Shown here: positions 1-11,836 of the stretch, in pieces
Layout: each line of letters begins with the position of its first letter
Numbering within the stretch: the stretch's first letter is position 1
From: Symsagittifera roscoffensis
Lineage: Eukaryota > Xenacoelomorpha > Acoela > Convolutidae
DNA: 64,000 nucleotides
Assembly (NCBI RefSeq): GCF_963678635.1
Contig: NC_087070.1
Location: forward strand, 36,459,109-36,523,108
Direction: 5' to 3'
Program-made: the position numbers and the translations under genes
Notes under the pieces: model-generated
Database searches by the model: none
Told to the model about the DNA's origin: nothing
The model's input: the letters and a program-made list of their open reading frames with translations, nothing else

Positions 1-844
1 CATGCTCTCTTTTCGGAGGGTCCTGTTTTTAATTCAACCTTTCATGCTATTTTTTACTGGTGTTTTCTTTTGTTGTCTTAGTTATGTCTTTTTCTCAAAA
101 ATCAAACTGTTTGTTTTGGGTTTTTCTTTCGACTTTTTGGTGTTTTGTTTTTTTGTGTTCAGACTTAAAGGTAGCCTTCAAAAGAATAATTTATCCAGTT
201 CTAAAGTGGTGTTAATCCAGTTTGGGTACCGTTGGTTGTTTTTCTTAGTCATGCTGTTAGGTTGTGGTTTATGGTGTTTAGTAAGCTTGAGTTGGTTAGT
301 TTGGTTTATTATATAAATCTTTTCCAACCGGGCTAAAGAAAAGTTTGAAACGTGTTAAAACTTGTTAGAATTGTTATCAGTGAAAGTTAAAACTTAAATT
401 CATTATTTTAAGCAATCCCTTGTGGGCGAGCTGTGCGATTAAGGATAGATTTTGTGGGCGAGTGAATTTAAAGAAGCGTCTTTGAAAAGGTTAGTACTGC
501 TATTTGCAATTTATGAACAATTTTTATTAATTTACAACTTGAAATTATAACGTTTACTGCTTGATTTGGGGGTTGAAATTTTGAATTTATTTTCAATTTA
601 TGAATATTTACTGCTTCGGGAAAAAGAATTTATATATCAATTTACTGCTTTGTACGTGATAATTTTATTGCTCCACTTATTGAATATGTTAATAGAAATT
701 TATGAATTTATAAAAAGTTTCTGTTTTTATTTTGCTTTTTTGTTTTGTAGATGTTTGATGATTGTTACCTATGAAGAAAAAAACATTGAAAGAGAATGGA
801 TAGTGTTGTTTAAATTTATTAGTGCATTATTGAATTCATGTTAC
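1..844 (-). other. A1 3' untranslated region with repeated TTTACTGCTT-like motifs
   Basis: No gene is seen; short frames here are not conserved in A2. On the plus strand TACTGCT occurs four times (near 494, 553, 609 and 642), and TTGTGGGCGAG occurs twice (near 420 and 452). Both features recur in A2 (55,610-55,770 and 55,800-55,860), so they belong to the element. Confidence 0.5.
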
Positions 845-2810
845 CTAATCGTCGGTGAAAAAGCCATGGGCAAAAACGTCGAGGATGATATCAGATGAGG
901 TTAGTCGTTTAGCTAGCAAACGAATGATGTGTTTAGTTAGCAGAAGTGGCCAAAGCAAATCGAGTGCTTCAATGATGTTGTGCTCTTCAGTGCTAGGTGA
1001 TTGTTCATACGGTGTGTTTTGAATGAGGTTATAGAGTTTATGATTATAGCGACTGTTATATATGAATTCTAGGATTGGGACTTCAACAGGCTGGAGGAAT
1101 TCATGAGGGACAAAGTTTAGTTAGGAGACAGAATATATACATCTGGGTGATGGGATCGTCATTTCGGAGGGTACTTCTAAGTTAGTGTCTTTAATACAAT
1201 AGGTGAAGTTAAGAAAAAATGCGATGTGTATTTAGAGTTAATGTATTGATATCTATGGCGAAAGTGTCGTGCTGGTGTATTGAGAGTGTAATGGTGTTGC
1301 ATGAACTTGTAGTAAGCGTACGTGTGTGTTTGTTTAGTTCGTAACATGACTTCGTGTGAACAGTGCAAATCACGTTCTTTGGGTCTGAGGAAATGAAAGG
1401 TTAGTGAAAAATGGTTAAATTTATTAAAGTATGAATCATAAGCATGAATATCACGCACGTGCGCTGCTGAGATGACGTTCTCGTGTTTTTTATTTAAGAT
1501 GTTGAGGGTGAATGTGTATGGAGTTTTTATGAAAAAATTTTCTCTCAGTTGGGGGTTGGCAAATGGGTCGTTGTTTAGAAAGATGTCTTCGTTAGGTCGT
1601 ATGATGTTATGATCGTAATAATCGATAGAGTAATCATTAGCCATAGGTGCAGTGAATTTGGTTAGTGCTTGTCTGTATCCTATTTGTGTGAATTGTTTTG
1701 GGGTTAGTGCTGTGGTTAGAAGATAAAGTTGGGTGCTGCACACTTCATTGTCATGAGGGTTGTTATATAGTGGCAGTGATAGTGGTTTAGTAAAGTGGTA
1801 GTTTGATGTCCATGAAAGTGTAGGGTATAATACGAGCTCGTTCACATAATTGGGTTTCTCATCATTGGGGTCTGAATGGAAGTATGTGTATTGTGGGAAA
1901 AAGGGTAGACATATTTTGCAGAAAGGTTTGGTATTAGTGTGAAGTGGATGATTGACAAATGATGTGGAAGTTCCTGGGTTAGATGGGAATGGAGTATTTG
2001 AGAATTTCCTTCTAAAGGTTCGGTAAGCTCTGGTTGTACTGGAGGATGCGGTTGATGAGGAAGTCGGGTTTTGTGAAGGGGTATAATTTGAAGAGGGGGT
2101 TGGGGTTGATGGGTTGGATGATGTTATAGATCGCGAGAGTTGGTGAATAGTTAGTGTTTGAGGGCGTTGTAATTGTTGTTGCAGTTTTATGAAGTTATCA
2201 AGCTCGTGTGATATTTGTGTGTTGTCTGAGTCGTTGTTATCGGATGGTTCACTGGTTAGAATGGAATATATGGATGTCACATTTGAAATGGGAGAGGGAG
2301 GGGAAGGGGGTTCAATTTTGAATTGGGAATGAATAGGTTGAAAGGGAGGTCGGAAAAATGTAGATGTGCTGGGTTCAGAATTTGCAAATTCGTCGGGTGT
2401 TTCGATATCGGAGTTGTTGAATTGGGAGGTGGTGTTATATAGTGTTGTGTTGGAATTAGTGTCTGATTGCATGCTGTATGAAGTGCTATGATGAGGTGAT
2501 TGAGGTGGGGAAAACAAAAAATGGGATGATGGGAAGGTTGTTCTGGAGGTTGGCCGGGTGGGAAATTAATCGATGGAGGGATCCAACTTGGCGGCTCATC
2601 GTGGGCTAAAAGATGGTAGTTCTGAAAATGAAAATTAGTGGTATCTATAATCTTTTCGTATGTGTCTTCTATGTTGCGTTGTTGGGTTATTATGTGTTTA
2701 ATTGGGCCTTGTGGATAATTAGATCTCAAAGTTATGAGGTCTGTTAGGGCGATATTTCTAAAATTTTGCGGTACCAATGATAGGGGAGGGTTTTGGTTTA
2801 GGTTTTGCAT
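845..2810 (-). pseudogene. ORF3 of A1 (duplication copy 1), unknown accessory protein
   Basis: The gene opens at a Met at 2,810, changes frame near 2,519, and is open to 1,177 (446 codons in the second frame). Comparison with A2 shows a 1-base deletion near 1,217 that shifts the last codons; the original frame continues through 1,120-848 (for example FLQPVEVPILEFIYNSRYN and LLAKRLTSSDII) to a TAG at 845-847, with one more TAA at 1,121-1,123. The protein would be well over 500 residues: a disordered S/T/P/N-rich first part and a folded second part with a CxxC motif. A2 (about 53,430-55,429) keeps the folded part with mostly conservative replacements, so it was a real protein. I do not recognise a family. 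An extra gene between env and the 3' LTR is a complex-retrovirus-like layout. Confidence 0.65.
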
Positions 2811-2919
2811 TTGTGGTACTGTACGTGTTGTATTCGTATCGTTTCGTGATTCGTCATATGTGTTTGATGTTGTTGATAGCTTGGTATTGCAATATTTTAT
2901 CTGAGCATCTAAAAGTATT

Positions 2920-5100
2920 TCATTGATTGATGTAGAAAATATTCCAAAAAACTCCTGCGAAAAGTATGCGTGCTACGCTTGCTTGTTTGCTTACTTGTGT
3001 GTGTATTGCGCATGTATTGTAGATTCTTTTTAGGAGAGAGAAAAGAAATCCCAGAAAATTTAAAATTGCGTATAATATAGTCAATTTTTCTAAGATGTAA
3101 TAGGGCTATCCTAGAAAGGCAAGAAGTTCGTTTTTTAAATTTACAAAACTAAAAACATTATATATCTTGGGGTCTGTATTTTTCGCCATTTAAGTAATGT
3201 AATCTTTTATAACTTTAAAATATCCGCTATAGTCTTGTGCGTATATGTCTGAAAAGCCTGCTATTTCTGCAAGTTTGCGTAGGTTTTGATCTATGGATTG
3301 TCGTTGTATTGTGTCCATTTTTGTGGGTATTTCTTGAAATTGTTGTGTACGAAAGTCCGATCTTGGAAGTCCGATTTGGAGTATATGCAGATTGGTTGTA
3401 AATCAATATTGGGGTTGCGGGCAATAGCTCTAATGCTTTCTGGTGAAAATTTTTTGAGGGGTTGCATGAGTGTAGGATAAGGTGTGAGAAGATAGTATTT
3501 ATCTTCGTCAGGGTTAAATTGTACTACATTTTGGCTATTTTCTGATCCACATGTGACTGATGTATCCCAAAAATAAGTTCTTTGGGAGAGTGTATCAACA
3601 AAAGATACTTTATTTTTGTAGAATATCGGGATTCTTTTATAGCATCTTTTGTCTTCGAAGACATATAAAGGTGATACTTTTTTGGTGCAAGTGTAATACC
3701 ATAATATATTTCCTTCGTACTCAATAAACTTGATCTGTTTCCTGACAATAAATATCCTGCATGAGGGATTTTAATTACTGCTAGTGCAAGTGATTGTAAC
3801 ATTTGTGTGCGTTCAAGTTGAGTGTTATTCATGAGTGATAGTTCTTGTAAACGTGTACTGTCTTTGTCTTGTGGTTTCAATTTAGCACCAACTCTCCCTG
3901 TATTTTTTTGAAATTGTACTCGGACATATGAGTTTTTGTCAGTTGTTGAACGAGATGTAGCCATTTCATGTATAATTAATTTTCCTGTATTCATTTCGAA
4001 ACCGTCTTCATATTCGACAAAAATTTCTGAATAGTGTGTTTTGTTAAGTGGTTTGGTGTATTTACTTGCAGGTTCTGTTTCTGGGTATATTTGGAAACGT
4101 GTCAATTTATTTTCTATATTATGAATGTTTCTAAATCTAAAATTACTATGTCTGAGTTTACCAGGATTTACATCTTCAAACGAGATTGATTCAATAAATT
4201 TTTTTTGGCGAAATTTTATCACTCTAGCGTGTATTTTTGCTACTTGAAATGTGGTACAGGTGTCTTCGGGGAACCAAACAATTGTTGCTTGTGTGCGTGT
4301 AGTAGGATCGGAGTATCCTTGGTCGTTTTTGCAAGGGTGTCTGATTCCCTGATAAATTATAGTGTCATCTTTTAAATCACGTGTAAAATGTACTTTTTCA
4401 AGTTGTATTTTCCAATCAAATAACATTATTTCTTGGTATCTTTTATTTTTTGTATCTGCTTTACAATTTAAGGGGTTGTTTATTCCAATGTGTGGTATCC
4501 AATTTTTGTCTTGGAGATCGTAAATTAATCTTCCATGTGCTCCTTGAAATGAAAATTTGTTATCTAATCTTATATGACCCTGGTAATTTTCAAGTTCAGC
4601 TTGATGTGCTGAGTCTGGAAAAACTTGAAAAATTACTAGTTTTCTGTTTTTGCCTTGGCTTGATGTGATTTTTAATCGTTCAAGTTCGTGTTTGCAATCG
4701 TTAGGGCTGAGGTGCAATTGTCTTTTGATGTTACTTTGGTAGAAAGATTCATAATCTAATCTGTTTTTGTTTCCGTTTGAGACTTGGGAACAATGTACTT
4801 TCTTTTCGGAAAATGTCGCTTTGAAATTATATCCTGTTAGTGTTGTAGCTCCTGCTTTTGAGTAAAGTGTTGCTATTATATTTGTTGTTTCGATTGATTG
4901 TTGTTCGGATTCACATTGAGTGACTTTTTAATCACATTGATTGCATATTTGTGTAATGTTTTTTGTTCATTTTCTTCACAGTCATAGTGTGTGACTAGTA
5001 AATCCTGGGGTCCTGCTCGGGGGGAAGGATTGTTACGATCGAGTTTTGAAAAAATGAAAAATAAAAGAGTCTGAAAAATTAGTATTTTCAAAAGATACAT
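2920..5100 (-). pseudogene. Env-like glycoprotein gene of A1 (duplication copy 1), broken
   Basis: Same sequence and same lesions as 8,231-10,411: a signal-like start at 5,100, a frameshift around 4,911-4,940 where TCACATTGA occurs twice, a long open part at 4,717-3,524, a 1-base deletion near 3,732, a TAG at 3,106-3,108 just before the anchor-like hydrophobic segment, and an end at 2,920. That both duplicates carry identical damage shows that the damage came before the duplication. Confidence 0.6.
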
Positions 5101-6195
5101 GGGTACGATAGTCCTGAATATGGATTATAAAAGGTGATATATCCAATTGTCTTTTTTTGTATCTATCGTATTTGTAGATTATTTCTGTGGTTATAAATGG
5201 GGGAGAAGAAAATTGAGCTGCTATATTTGGAGGGGCTAGGGTTAAGGGATGATGAATTATTTTATTTAGTCTTACTGTGATTTCAAATTTTAGTGTCAAG
5301 TTGTCTTGTGTAAGTATTTGTATATTATGTTCTTGAATATCTTTGTGGATATCTTGTCGATATTGTAGTCTGTTCAGTGCCCAATTGTGTAACCTGGTAA
5401 TTCCGTGATGTTGTCCAAAAAATGGAGGGGATGCTACGAATGTATTGCAATCTAATCGTAGTTGTATGTTATTTGTTGAATTTTCTCTATATCTGGCGTC
5501 GAGATTTGTAGGAAAATTTGGAGGAAAATGTGTTTGTGAAATTTGAGTAAAAGAAGTGGTTGAAGGTAGTGAAAGAGTTTCAGGTAGTGACAAAGATGTG
5601 TCGGATGAAACGTCTACTGGATCATTCACTGAATTTGGTTCGCCTTGAGGAAAAACATGTGTCATCCAATAAGGTAGTTGTTCTGTAGTGGCTGGGGGAT
5701 TATAAGGGTTTTCTCTGATTTGTTGACATGTAGGGTTTGAACCTCAATAATCTGAGGGAATGTTCGATGTGTTTTGTTGTGTTGGAGTCTGTGAGGTACT
5801 TTGAATTGTACTACTAGAAAGGTCTACATGCTTTGTTGTTGGTGAATGAGGTATGTTGAATTGAACTCTGGGGTTTTGCAAAATTCTATTTCGTCTTGGA
5901 TGAATAATTTGTCGGTTTATTTCGAGTGTGTTTTGGTTTTGATTTTGGTGTCTTGCTCTATTAAGATATTGTTGGAGAGGCGGGTATATATTATGTACTG
6001 GTTCGTATTGTGGTTCGCTCGGCGATGCTTGGTGAATTACTGGCTCTAGTGGTTCGGACAATCGTGGGTGTCTTTCTTCAAATGGATTGTCTGGATTGTC
6101 AAATTGTATGGATTGTCTTGAAAAGAGATGCGTGTTGATAATTGAGGGTTATTTGTGTGAGTATTTGATGGTGATGTTGGAGGTTCTTGGGACAT
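5033..6195 (-). pseudogene. ORF2 of A1 (duplication copy 1), unknown protein
   Basis: Identical to the copy at 10,344-11,506, including the TGA, here at 5,744-5,746, and the frame change near 6,085. The open pieces are 6,061-5,744 and 5,665-5,033. The end overlaps the start of env (Met at 5,100). Confidence 0.6.
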
Positions 6196-6529
6196 TGTTG
6201 GTGGGGATTGATGTGGGGGTTGTTGATCAGCATTTTTGGAAAAAAATTTGGAAACTATTTATGTGAGAGGAAATTTTGTGTTTTTTGTAGTACCCTTGAA
6301 TGGAAAGTATTAAAAGTACTGTTGCTAATGCGAAGGTTAGAAAACCTTTTTTTTGCATATTGTCATTATGAGGGATGTCGAAAATGTGAGAAACATTATA
6401 AAAAGAAGAAAAACATCTGTTCTACTGAATAGATGTTGGAACATTTAGATAGTTTCTTGAAATATCGTACCTGACGAGGTGGTCAATGATTTTGAACAAA
6501 TTAACGTAGGTTTGGGCTAGGGAATCGGG

Positions 6530-8121
6530 CTAGGGAATCACTTTAGAGTTAATGTATTGATATCTATGGCGAAAGTGTCGTGCTGGTGTATTGAGAGTGT
6601 AATGGTGTTGCATGAACTTGTAGTAAGCGTACGTGTGTGTTTGTTTAGTTCGTAACATGACTTCGTGTGAACAGTGCAAATCACGTTCTTTGGGTCTGAG
6701 GAAATGAAAGGTTAGTGAAAAATGGTTAAATTTATTAAAGTATGAATCATAAGCATGAATATCACGCACGTGCGCTGCTGAGATGACGTTCTCGTGTTTT
6801 TTATTTAAGATGTTGAGGGTGAATGTGTATGGAGTTTTTATGAAAAAATTTTCTCTCAGTTGGGGGTTGGCAAATGGGTCGTTGTTTAGAAAGATGTCTT
6901 CGTTAGGTCGTATGATGTTATGATCGTAATAATCGATAGAGTAATCATTAGCCATAGGTGCAGTGAATTTGGTTAGTGCTTGTCTGTATCCTATTTGTGT
7001 GAATTGTTTTGGGGTTAGTGCTGTGGTTAGAAGATAAAGTTGGGTGCTGCACACTTCATTGTCATGAGGGTTGTTATATAGTGGCAGTGATAGTGGTTTA
7101 GTAAAGTGGTAGTTTGATGTCCATGAAAGTGTAGGGTATAATACGAGCTCGTTCACATAATTGGGTTTCTCATCATTGGGGTCTGAATGGAAGTATGTGT
7201 ATTGTGGGAAAAAGGGTAGACATATTTTGCAGAAAGGTTTGGTATTAGTGTGAAGTGGATGATTGACAAATGATGTGGAAGTTCCTGGGTTAGATGGGAA
7301 TGGAGTATTTGAGAATTTCCTTCTAAAGGTTCGGTAAGCTCTGGTTGTACTGGAGGATGCGGTTGATGAGGAAGTCGGGTTTTGTGAAGGGGTATAATTT
7401 GAAGAGGGGGTTGGGGTTGATGGGTTGGATGATGTTATAGATCGCGAGAGTTGGTGAATAGTTAGTGTTTGAGGGCGTTGTAATTGTTGTTGCAGTTTTA
7501 TGAAGTTATCAAGCTCGTGTGATATTTGTGTGTTGTCTGAGTCGTTGTTATCGGATGGTTCACTGGTTAGAATGGAATATATGGATGTCACATTTGAAAT
7601 GGGAGAGGGAGGGGAAGGGGGTTCAATTTTGAATTGGGAATGAATAGGTTGAAAGGGAGGTCGGAAAAATGTAGATGTGCTGGGTTCAGAATTTGCAAAT
7701 TCGTCGGGTGTTTCGATATCGGAGTTGTTGAATTGGGAGGTGGTGTTATATAGTGTTGTGTTGGAATTAGTGTCTGATTGCATGCTGTATGAAGTGCTAT
7801 GATGAGGTGATTGAGGTGGGGAAAACAAAAAATGGGATGATGGGAAGGTTGTTCTGGAGGTTGGCCGGGTGGGAAATTAATCGATGGAGGGATCCAACTT
7901 GGCGGCTCATCGTGGGCTAAAAGATGGTAGTTCTGAAAATGAAAATTAGTGGTATCTATAATCTTTTCGTATGTGTCTTCTATGTTGCGTTGTTGGGTTA
8001 TTATGTGTTTAATTGGGCCTTGTGGATAATTAGATCTCAAAGTTATGAGGTCTGTTAGGGCGATATTTCTAAAATTTTGCGGTACCAATGATAGGGGAGG
8101 GTTTTGGTTTAGGTTTTGCAT
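6530..8121 (-). pseudogene. ORF3 of A1 (duplication copy 2), unknown protein, C-terminus cut by the duplication
   Basis: The gene opens at a Met at 8,121, shifts frame at a T/C run near 7,830, and is then open to 6,530 (432 codons in the second frame). The first about 170 residues are rich in Ser, Thr, Pro and Asn; from about residue 175 of that frame a folded-looking domain begins, with a CxxC pair (KPFCKICLPFF) and a later LHCSHEVMLR. The reading ends in VIP because the duplication junction replaced the natural tail. Function unknown; see the full-length counterpart at 845-2,810. Confidence 0.6.
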
Positions 8122-8230
8122 TTGTGGTACTGTACGTGTTGTATTCGTATCGTTTCGTGATTCGTCATATGTGTTTGATGTTGTTGATAGCTTGGTATTG
8201 CAATATTTTATCTGAGCATCTAAAAGTATT

Positions 8231-10411
8231 TCATTGATTGATGTAGAAAATATTCCAAAAAACTCCTGCGAAAAGTATGCGTGCTACGCTTGCTTGTTTG
8301 CTTACTTGTGTGTGTATTGCGCATGTATTGTAGATTCTTTTTAGGAGAGAGAAAAGAAATCCCAGAAAATTTAAAATTGCGTATAATATAGTCAATTTTT
8401 CTAAGATGTAATAGGGCTATCCTAGAAAGGCAAGAAGTTCGTTTTTTAAATTTACAAAACTAAAAACATTATATATCTTGGGGTCTGTATTTTTCGCCAT
8501 TTAAGTAATGTAATCTTTTATAACTTTAAAATATCCGCTATAGTCTTGTGCGTATATGTCTGAAAAGCCTGCTATTTCTGCAAGTTTGCGTAGGTTTTGA
8601 TCTATGGATTGTCGTTGTATTGTGTCCATTTTTGTGGGTATTTCTTGAAATTGTTGTGTACGAAAGTCCGATCTTGGAAGTCCGATTTGGAGTATATGCA
8701 GATTGGTTGTAAATCAATATTGGGGTTGCGGGCAATAGCTCTAATGCTTTCTGGTGAAAATTTTTTGAGGGGTTGCATGAGTGTAGGATAAGGTGTGAGA
8801 AGATAGTATTTATCTTCGTCAGGGTTAAATTGTACTACATTTTGGCTATTTTCTGATCCACATGTGACTGATGTATCCCAAAAATAAGTTCTTTGGGAGA
8901 GTGTATCAACAAAAGATACTTTATTTTTGTAGAATATCGGGATTCTTTTATAGCATCTTTTGTCTTCGAAGACATATAAAGGTGATACTTTTTTGGTGCA
9001 AGTGTAATACCATAATATATTTCCTTCGTACTCAATAAACTTGATCTGTTTCCTGACAATAAATATCCTGCATGAGGGATTTTAATTACTGCTAGTGCAA
9101 GTGATTGTAACATTTGTGTGCGTTCAAGTTGAGTGTTATTCATGAGTGATAGTTCTTGTAAACGTGTACTGTCTTTGTCTTGTGGTTTCAATTTAGCACC
9201 AACTCTCCCTGTATTTTTTTGAAATTGTACTCGGACATATGAGTTTTTGTCAGTTGTTGAACGAGATGTAGCCATTTCATGTATAATTAATTTTCCTGTA
9301 TTCATTTCGAAACCGTCTTCATATTCGACAAAAATTTCTGAATAGTGTGTTTTGTTAAGTGGTTTGGTGTATTTACTTGCAGGTTCTGTTTCTGGGTATA
9401 TTTGGAAACGTGTCAATTTATTTTCTATATTATGAATGTTTCTAAATCTAAAATTACTATGTCTGAGTTTACCAGGATTTACATCTTCAAACGAGATTGA
9501 TTCAATAAATTTTTTTTGGCGAAATTTTATCACTCTAGCGTGTATTTTTGCTACTTGAAATGTGGTACAGGTGTCTTCGGGGAACCAAACAATTGTTGCT
9601 TGTGTGCGTGTAGTAGGATCGGAGTATCCTTGGTCGTTTTTGCAAGGGTGTCTGATTCCCTGATAAATTATAGTGTCATCTTTTAAATCACGTGTAAAAT
9701 GTACTTTTTCAAGTTGTATTTTCCAATCAAATAACATTATTTCTTGGTATCTTTTATTTTTTGTATCTGCTTTACAATTTAAGGGGTTGTTTATTCCAAT
9801 GTGTGGTATCCAATTTTTGTCTTGGAGATCGTAAATTAATCTTCCATGTGCTCCTTGAAATGAAAATTTGTTATCTAATCTTATATGACCCTGGTAATTT
9901 TCAAGTTCAGCTTGATGTGCTGAGTCTGGAAAAACTTGAAAAATTACTAGTTTTCTGTTTTTGCCTTGGCTTGATGTGATTTTTAATCGTTCAAGTTCGT
10001 GTTTGCAATCGTTAGGGCTGAGGTGCAATTGTCTTTTGATGTTACTTTGGTAGAAAGATTCATAATCTAATCTGTTTTTGTTTCCGTTTGAGACTTGGGA
10101 ACAATGTACTTTCTTTTCGGAAAATGTCGCTTTGAAATTATATCCTGTTAGTGTTGTAGCTCCTGCTTTTGAGTAAAGTGTTGCTATTATATTTGTTGTT
10201 TCGATTGATTGTTGTTCGGATTCACATTGAGTGACTTTTTAATCACATTGATTGCATATTTGTGTAATGTTTTTTGTTCATTTTCTTCACAGTCATAGTG
10301 TGTGACTAGTAAATCCTGGGGTCCTGCTCGGGGGGAAGGATTGTTACGATCGAGTTTTGAAAAAATGAAAAATAAAAGAGTCTGAAAAATTAGTATTTTC
10401 AAAAGATACAT
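8231..10411 (-). pseudogene. Env-like glycoprotein gene of A1 (duplication copy 2), broken
   Basis: From a Met at 10,411 the first residues (MYLLKILIFQTLLFFIFS) form a plausible signal peptide. The ectodomain follows: a frameshift near 10,245 (a 9-base direct repeat), a long open part at 10,028-8,835 (397 codons), a 1-base deletion near 9,043 seen by comparison with A2, then a Trp- and Cys-bearing segment (ILWYYTCTKKV) and an Asp/Glu-rich stretch. A TAG at 8,417-8,419 precedes a hydrophobic segment containing ILYAILNFLGFLFSLL and a basic KR, which looks like the membrane anchor. The frame closes at 8,231. Position, signal, ectodomain and anchor fit a retroviral-type envelope; I cannot assign it to a named env family. 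It is non-functional as it stands. Confidence 0.6.
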
Positions 10412-11506
10412 GGGTACGATAGTCCTGAATATGGATTATAAAAGGTGATATATCCAATTGTCTTTTTTTGTATCTATCGTATTTGTAGATTATTTCTGTG
10501 GTTATAAATGGGGGAGAAGAAAATTGAGCTGCTATATTTGGAGGGGCTAGGGTTAAGGGATGATGAATTATTTTATTTAGTCTTACTGTGATTTCAAATT
10601 TTAGTGTCAAGTTGTCTTGTGTAAGTATTTGTATATTATGTTCTTGAATATCTTTGTGGATATCTTGTCGATATTGTAGTCTGTTCAGTGCCCAATTGTG
10701 TAACCTGGTAATTCCGTGATGTTGTCCAAAAAATGGAGGGGATGCTACGAATGTATTGCAATCTAATCGTAGTTGTATGTTATTTGTTGAATTTTCTCTA
10801 TATCTGGCGTCGAGATTTGTAGGAAAATTTGGAGGAAAATGTGTTTGTGAAATTTGAGTAAAAGAAGTGGTTGAAGGTAGTGAAAGAGTTTCAGGTAGTG
10901 ACAAAGATGTGTCGGATGAAACGTCTACTGGATCATTCACTGAATTTGGTTCGCCTTGAGGAAAAACATGTGTCATCCAATAAGGTAGTTGTTCTGTAGT
11001 GGCTGGGGGATTATAAGGGTTTTCTCTGATTTGTTGACATGTAGGGTTTGAACCTCAATAATCTGAGGGAATGTTCGATGTGTTTTGTTGTGTTGGAGTC
11101 TGTGAGGTACTTTGAATTGTACTACTAGAAAGGTCTACATGCTTTGTTGTTGGTGAATGAGGTATGTTGAATTGAACTCTGGGGTTTTGCAAAATTCTAT
11201 TTCGTCTTGGATGAATAATTTGTCGGTTTATTTCGAGTGTGTTTTGGTTTTGATTTTGGTGTCTTGCTCTATTAAGATATTGTTGGAGAGGCGGGTATAT
11301 ATTATGTACTGGTTCGTATTGTGGTTCGCTCGGCGATGCTTGGTGAATTACTGGCTCTAGTGGTTCGGACAATCGTGGGTGTCTTTCTTCAAATGGATTG
11401 TCTGGATTGTCAAATTGTATGGATTGTCTTGAAAAGAGATGCGTGTTGATAATTGAGGGTTATTTGTGTGAGTATTTGATGGTGATGTTGGAGGTTCTTG
11501 GGACAT
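10344..11506 (-). pseudogene. ORF2 of A1 (duplication copy 2), unknown protein
   Basis: A Met at 11,506 opens a Pro/Asn/Gln-rich N-terminal region that changes frame near 11,395, where short GACAATCCA-type units are repeated. The main frame then runs from about 11,372 through a TGA at 11,055-11,057 to a stop at 10,344. The aligned A2 codon is TTA (50,461-50,463), so the two open pieces (105 and 210 codons) are one gene split by a nonsense mutation. The second piece is compositionally normal with a likely folded domain (around DARYRENSTNNIQLRLDCN and later FEITVRLNKIIHHPL). It lies between integrase and env and overlaps the env signal region by about 70 bases in another frame. I do not recognise it. 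Confidence 0.6.
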
Positions 11507-11836
11507 TGTTGGTGGGGATTGATGTGGGGGTTGTTGATCAGCATTTTTGGAAAAAAATTTGGAAACTATTTATGTGAGAGGAAATTTTGTGTTTTTTGTA
11601 GTACCCTTGAATGGAAAGTATTAAAAGTACTGTTGCTAATGCGAAGGTTAGAAAACCTTTTTTTTGCATATTGTCATTATGAGGGATGTCGAAAATGTGA
11701 GAAACATTATAAAAAGAAGAAAAACATCTGTTCTACTGAATAGATGTTGGAACATTTAGATAGTTTCTTGAAATATCGTACCTGACGAGGTGGTCAATGA
11801 TTTTGAACAAATTAACGTAGGTTTGGGCTAGGGAAT

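Larger units (their letters stand above)
1231..6525 (-). repeat. Tandem duplication in A1, copy 1 (LTR-proximal)
   Basis: Identical by eye to 6,542-11,836. The junction 6,526-6,541 is a 16-bp filler (cgggctagggaatcac) that mostly re-copies the 13 bases just before it. ORF3 runs past 1,231, so this copy keeps the natural 3' side. Confidence 0.95.
6542..11836 (-). repeat. Tandem duplication in A1, copy 2 (pol-proximal)
   Basis: This block repeats 1,231-6,525 with a constant offset of 5,311 bp. Every reading frame and all stretches compared are identical. It holds ORF2, env and most of ORF3. Its low-coordinate edge cuts ORF3, so this copy of ORF3 ends in three foreign codons instead of its normal tail. 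Confidence 0.95.

Noticed and set aside
2..898. Plus-strand frames of 104 and 110 codons
   Set aside because: They are antisense to the A1 3' UTR, T-rich, and not preserved in A2.
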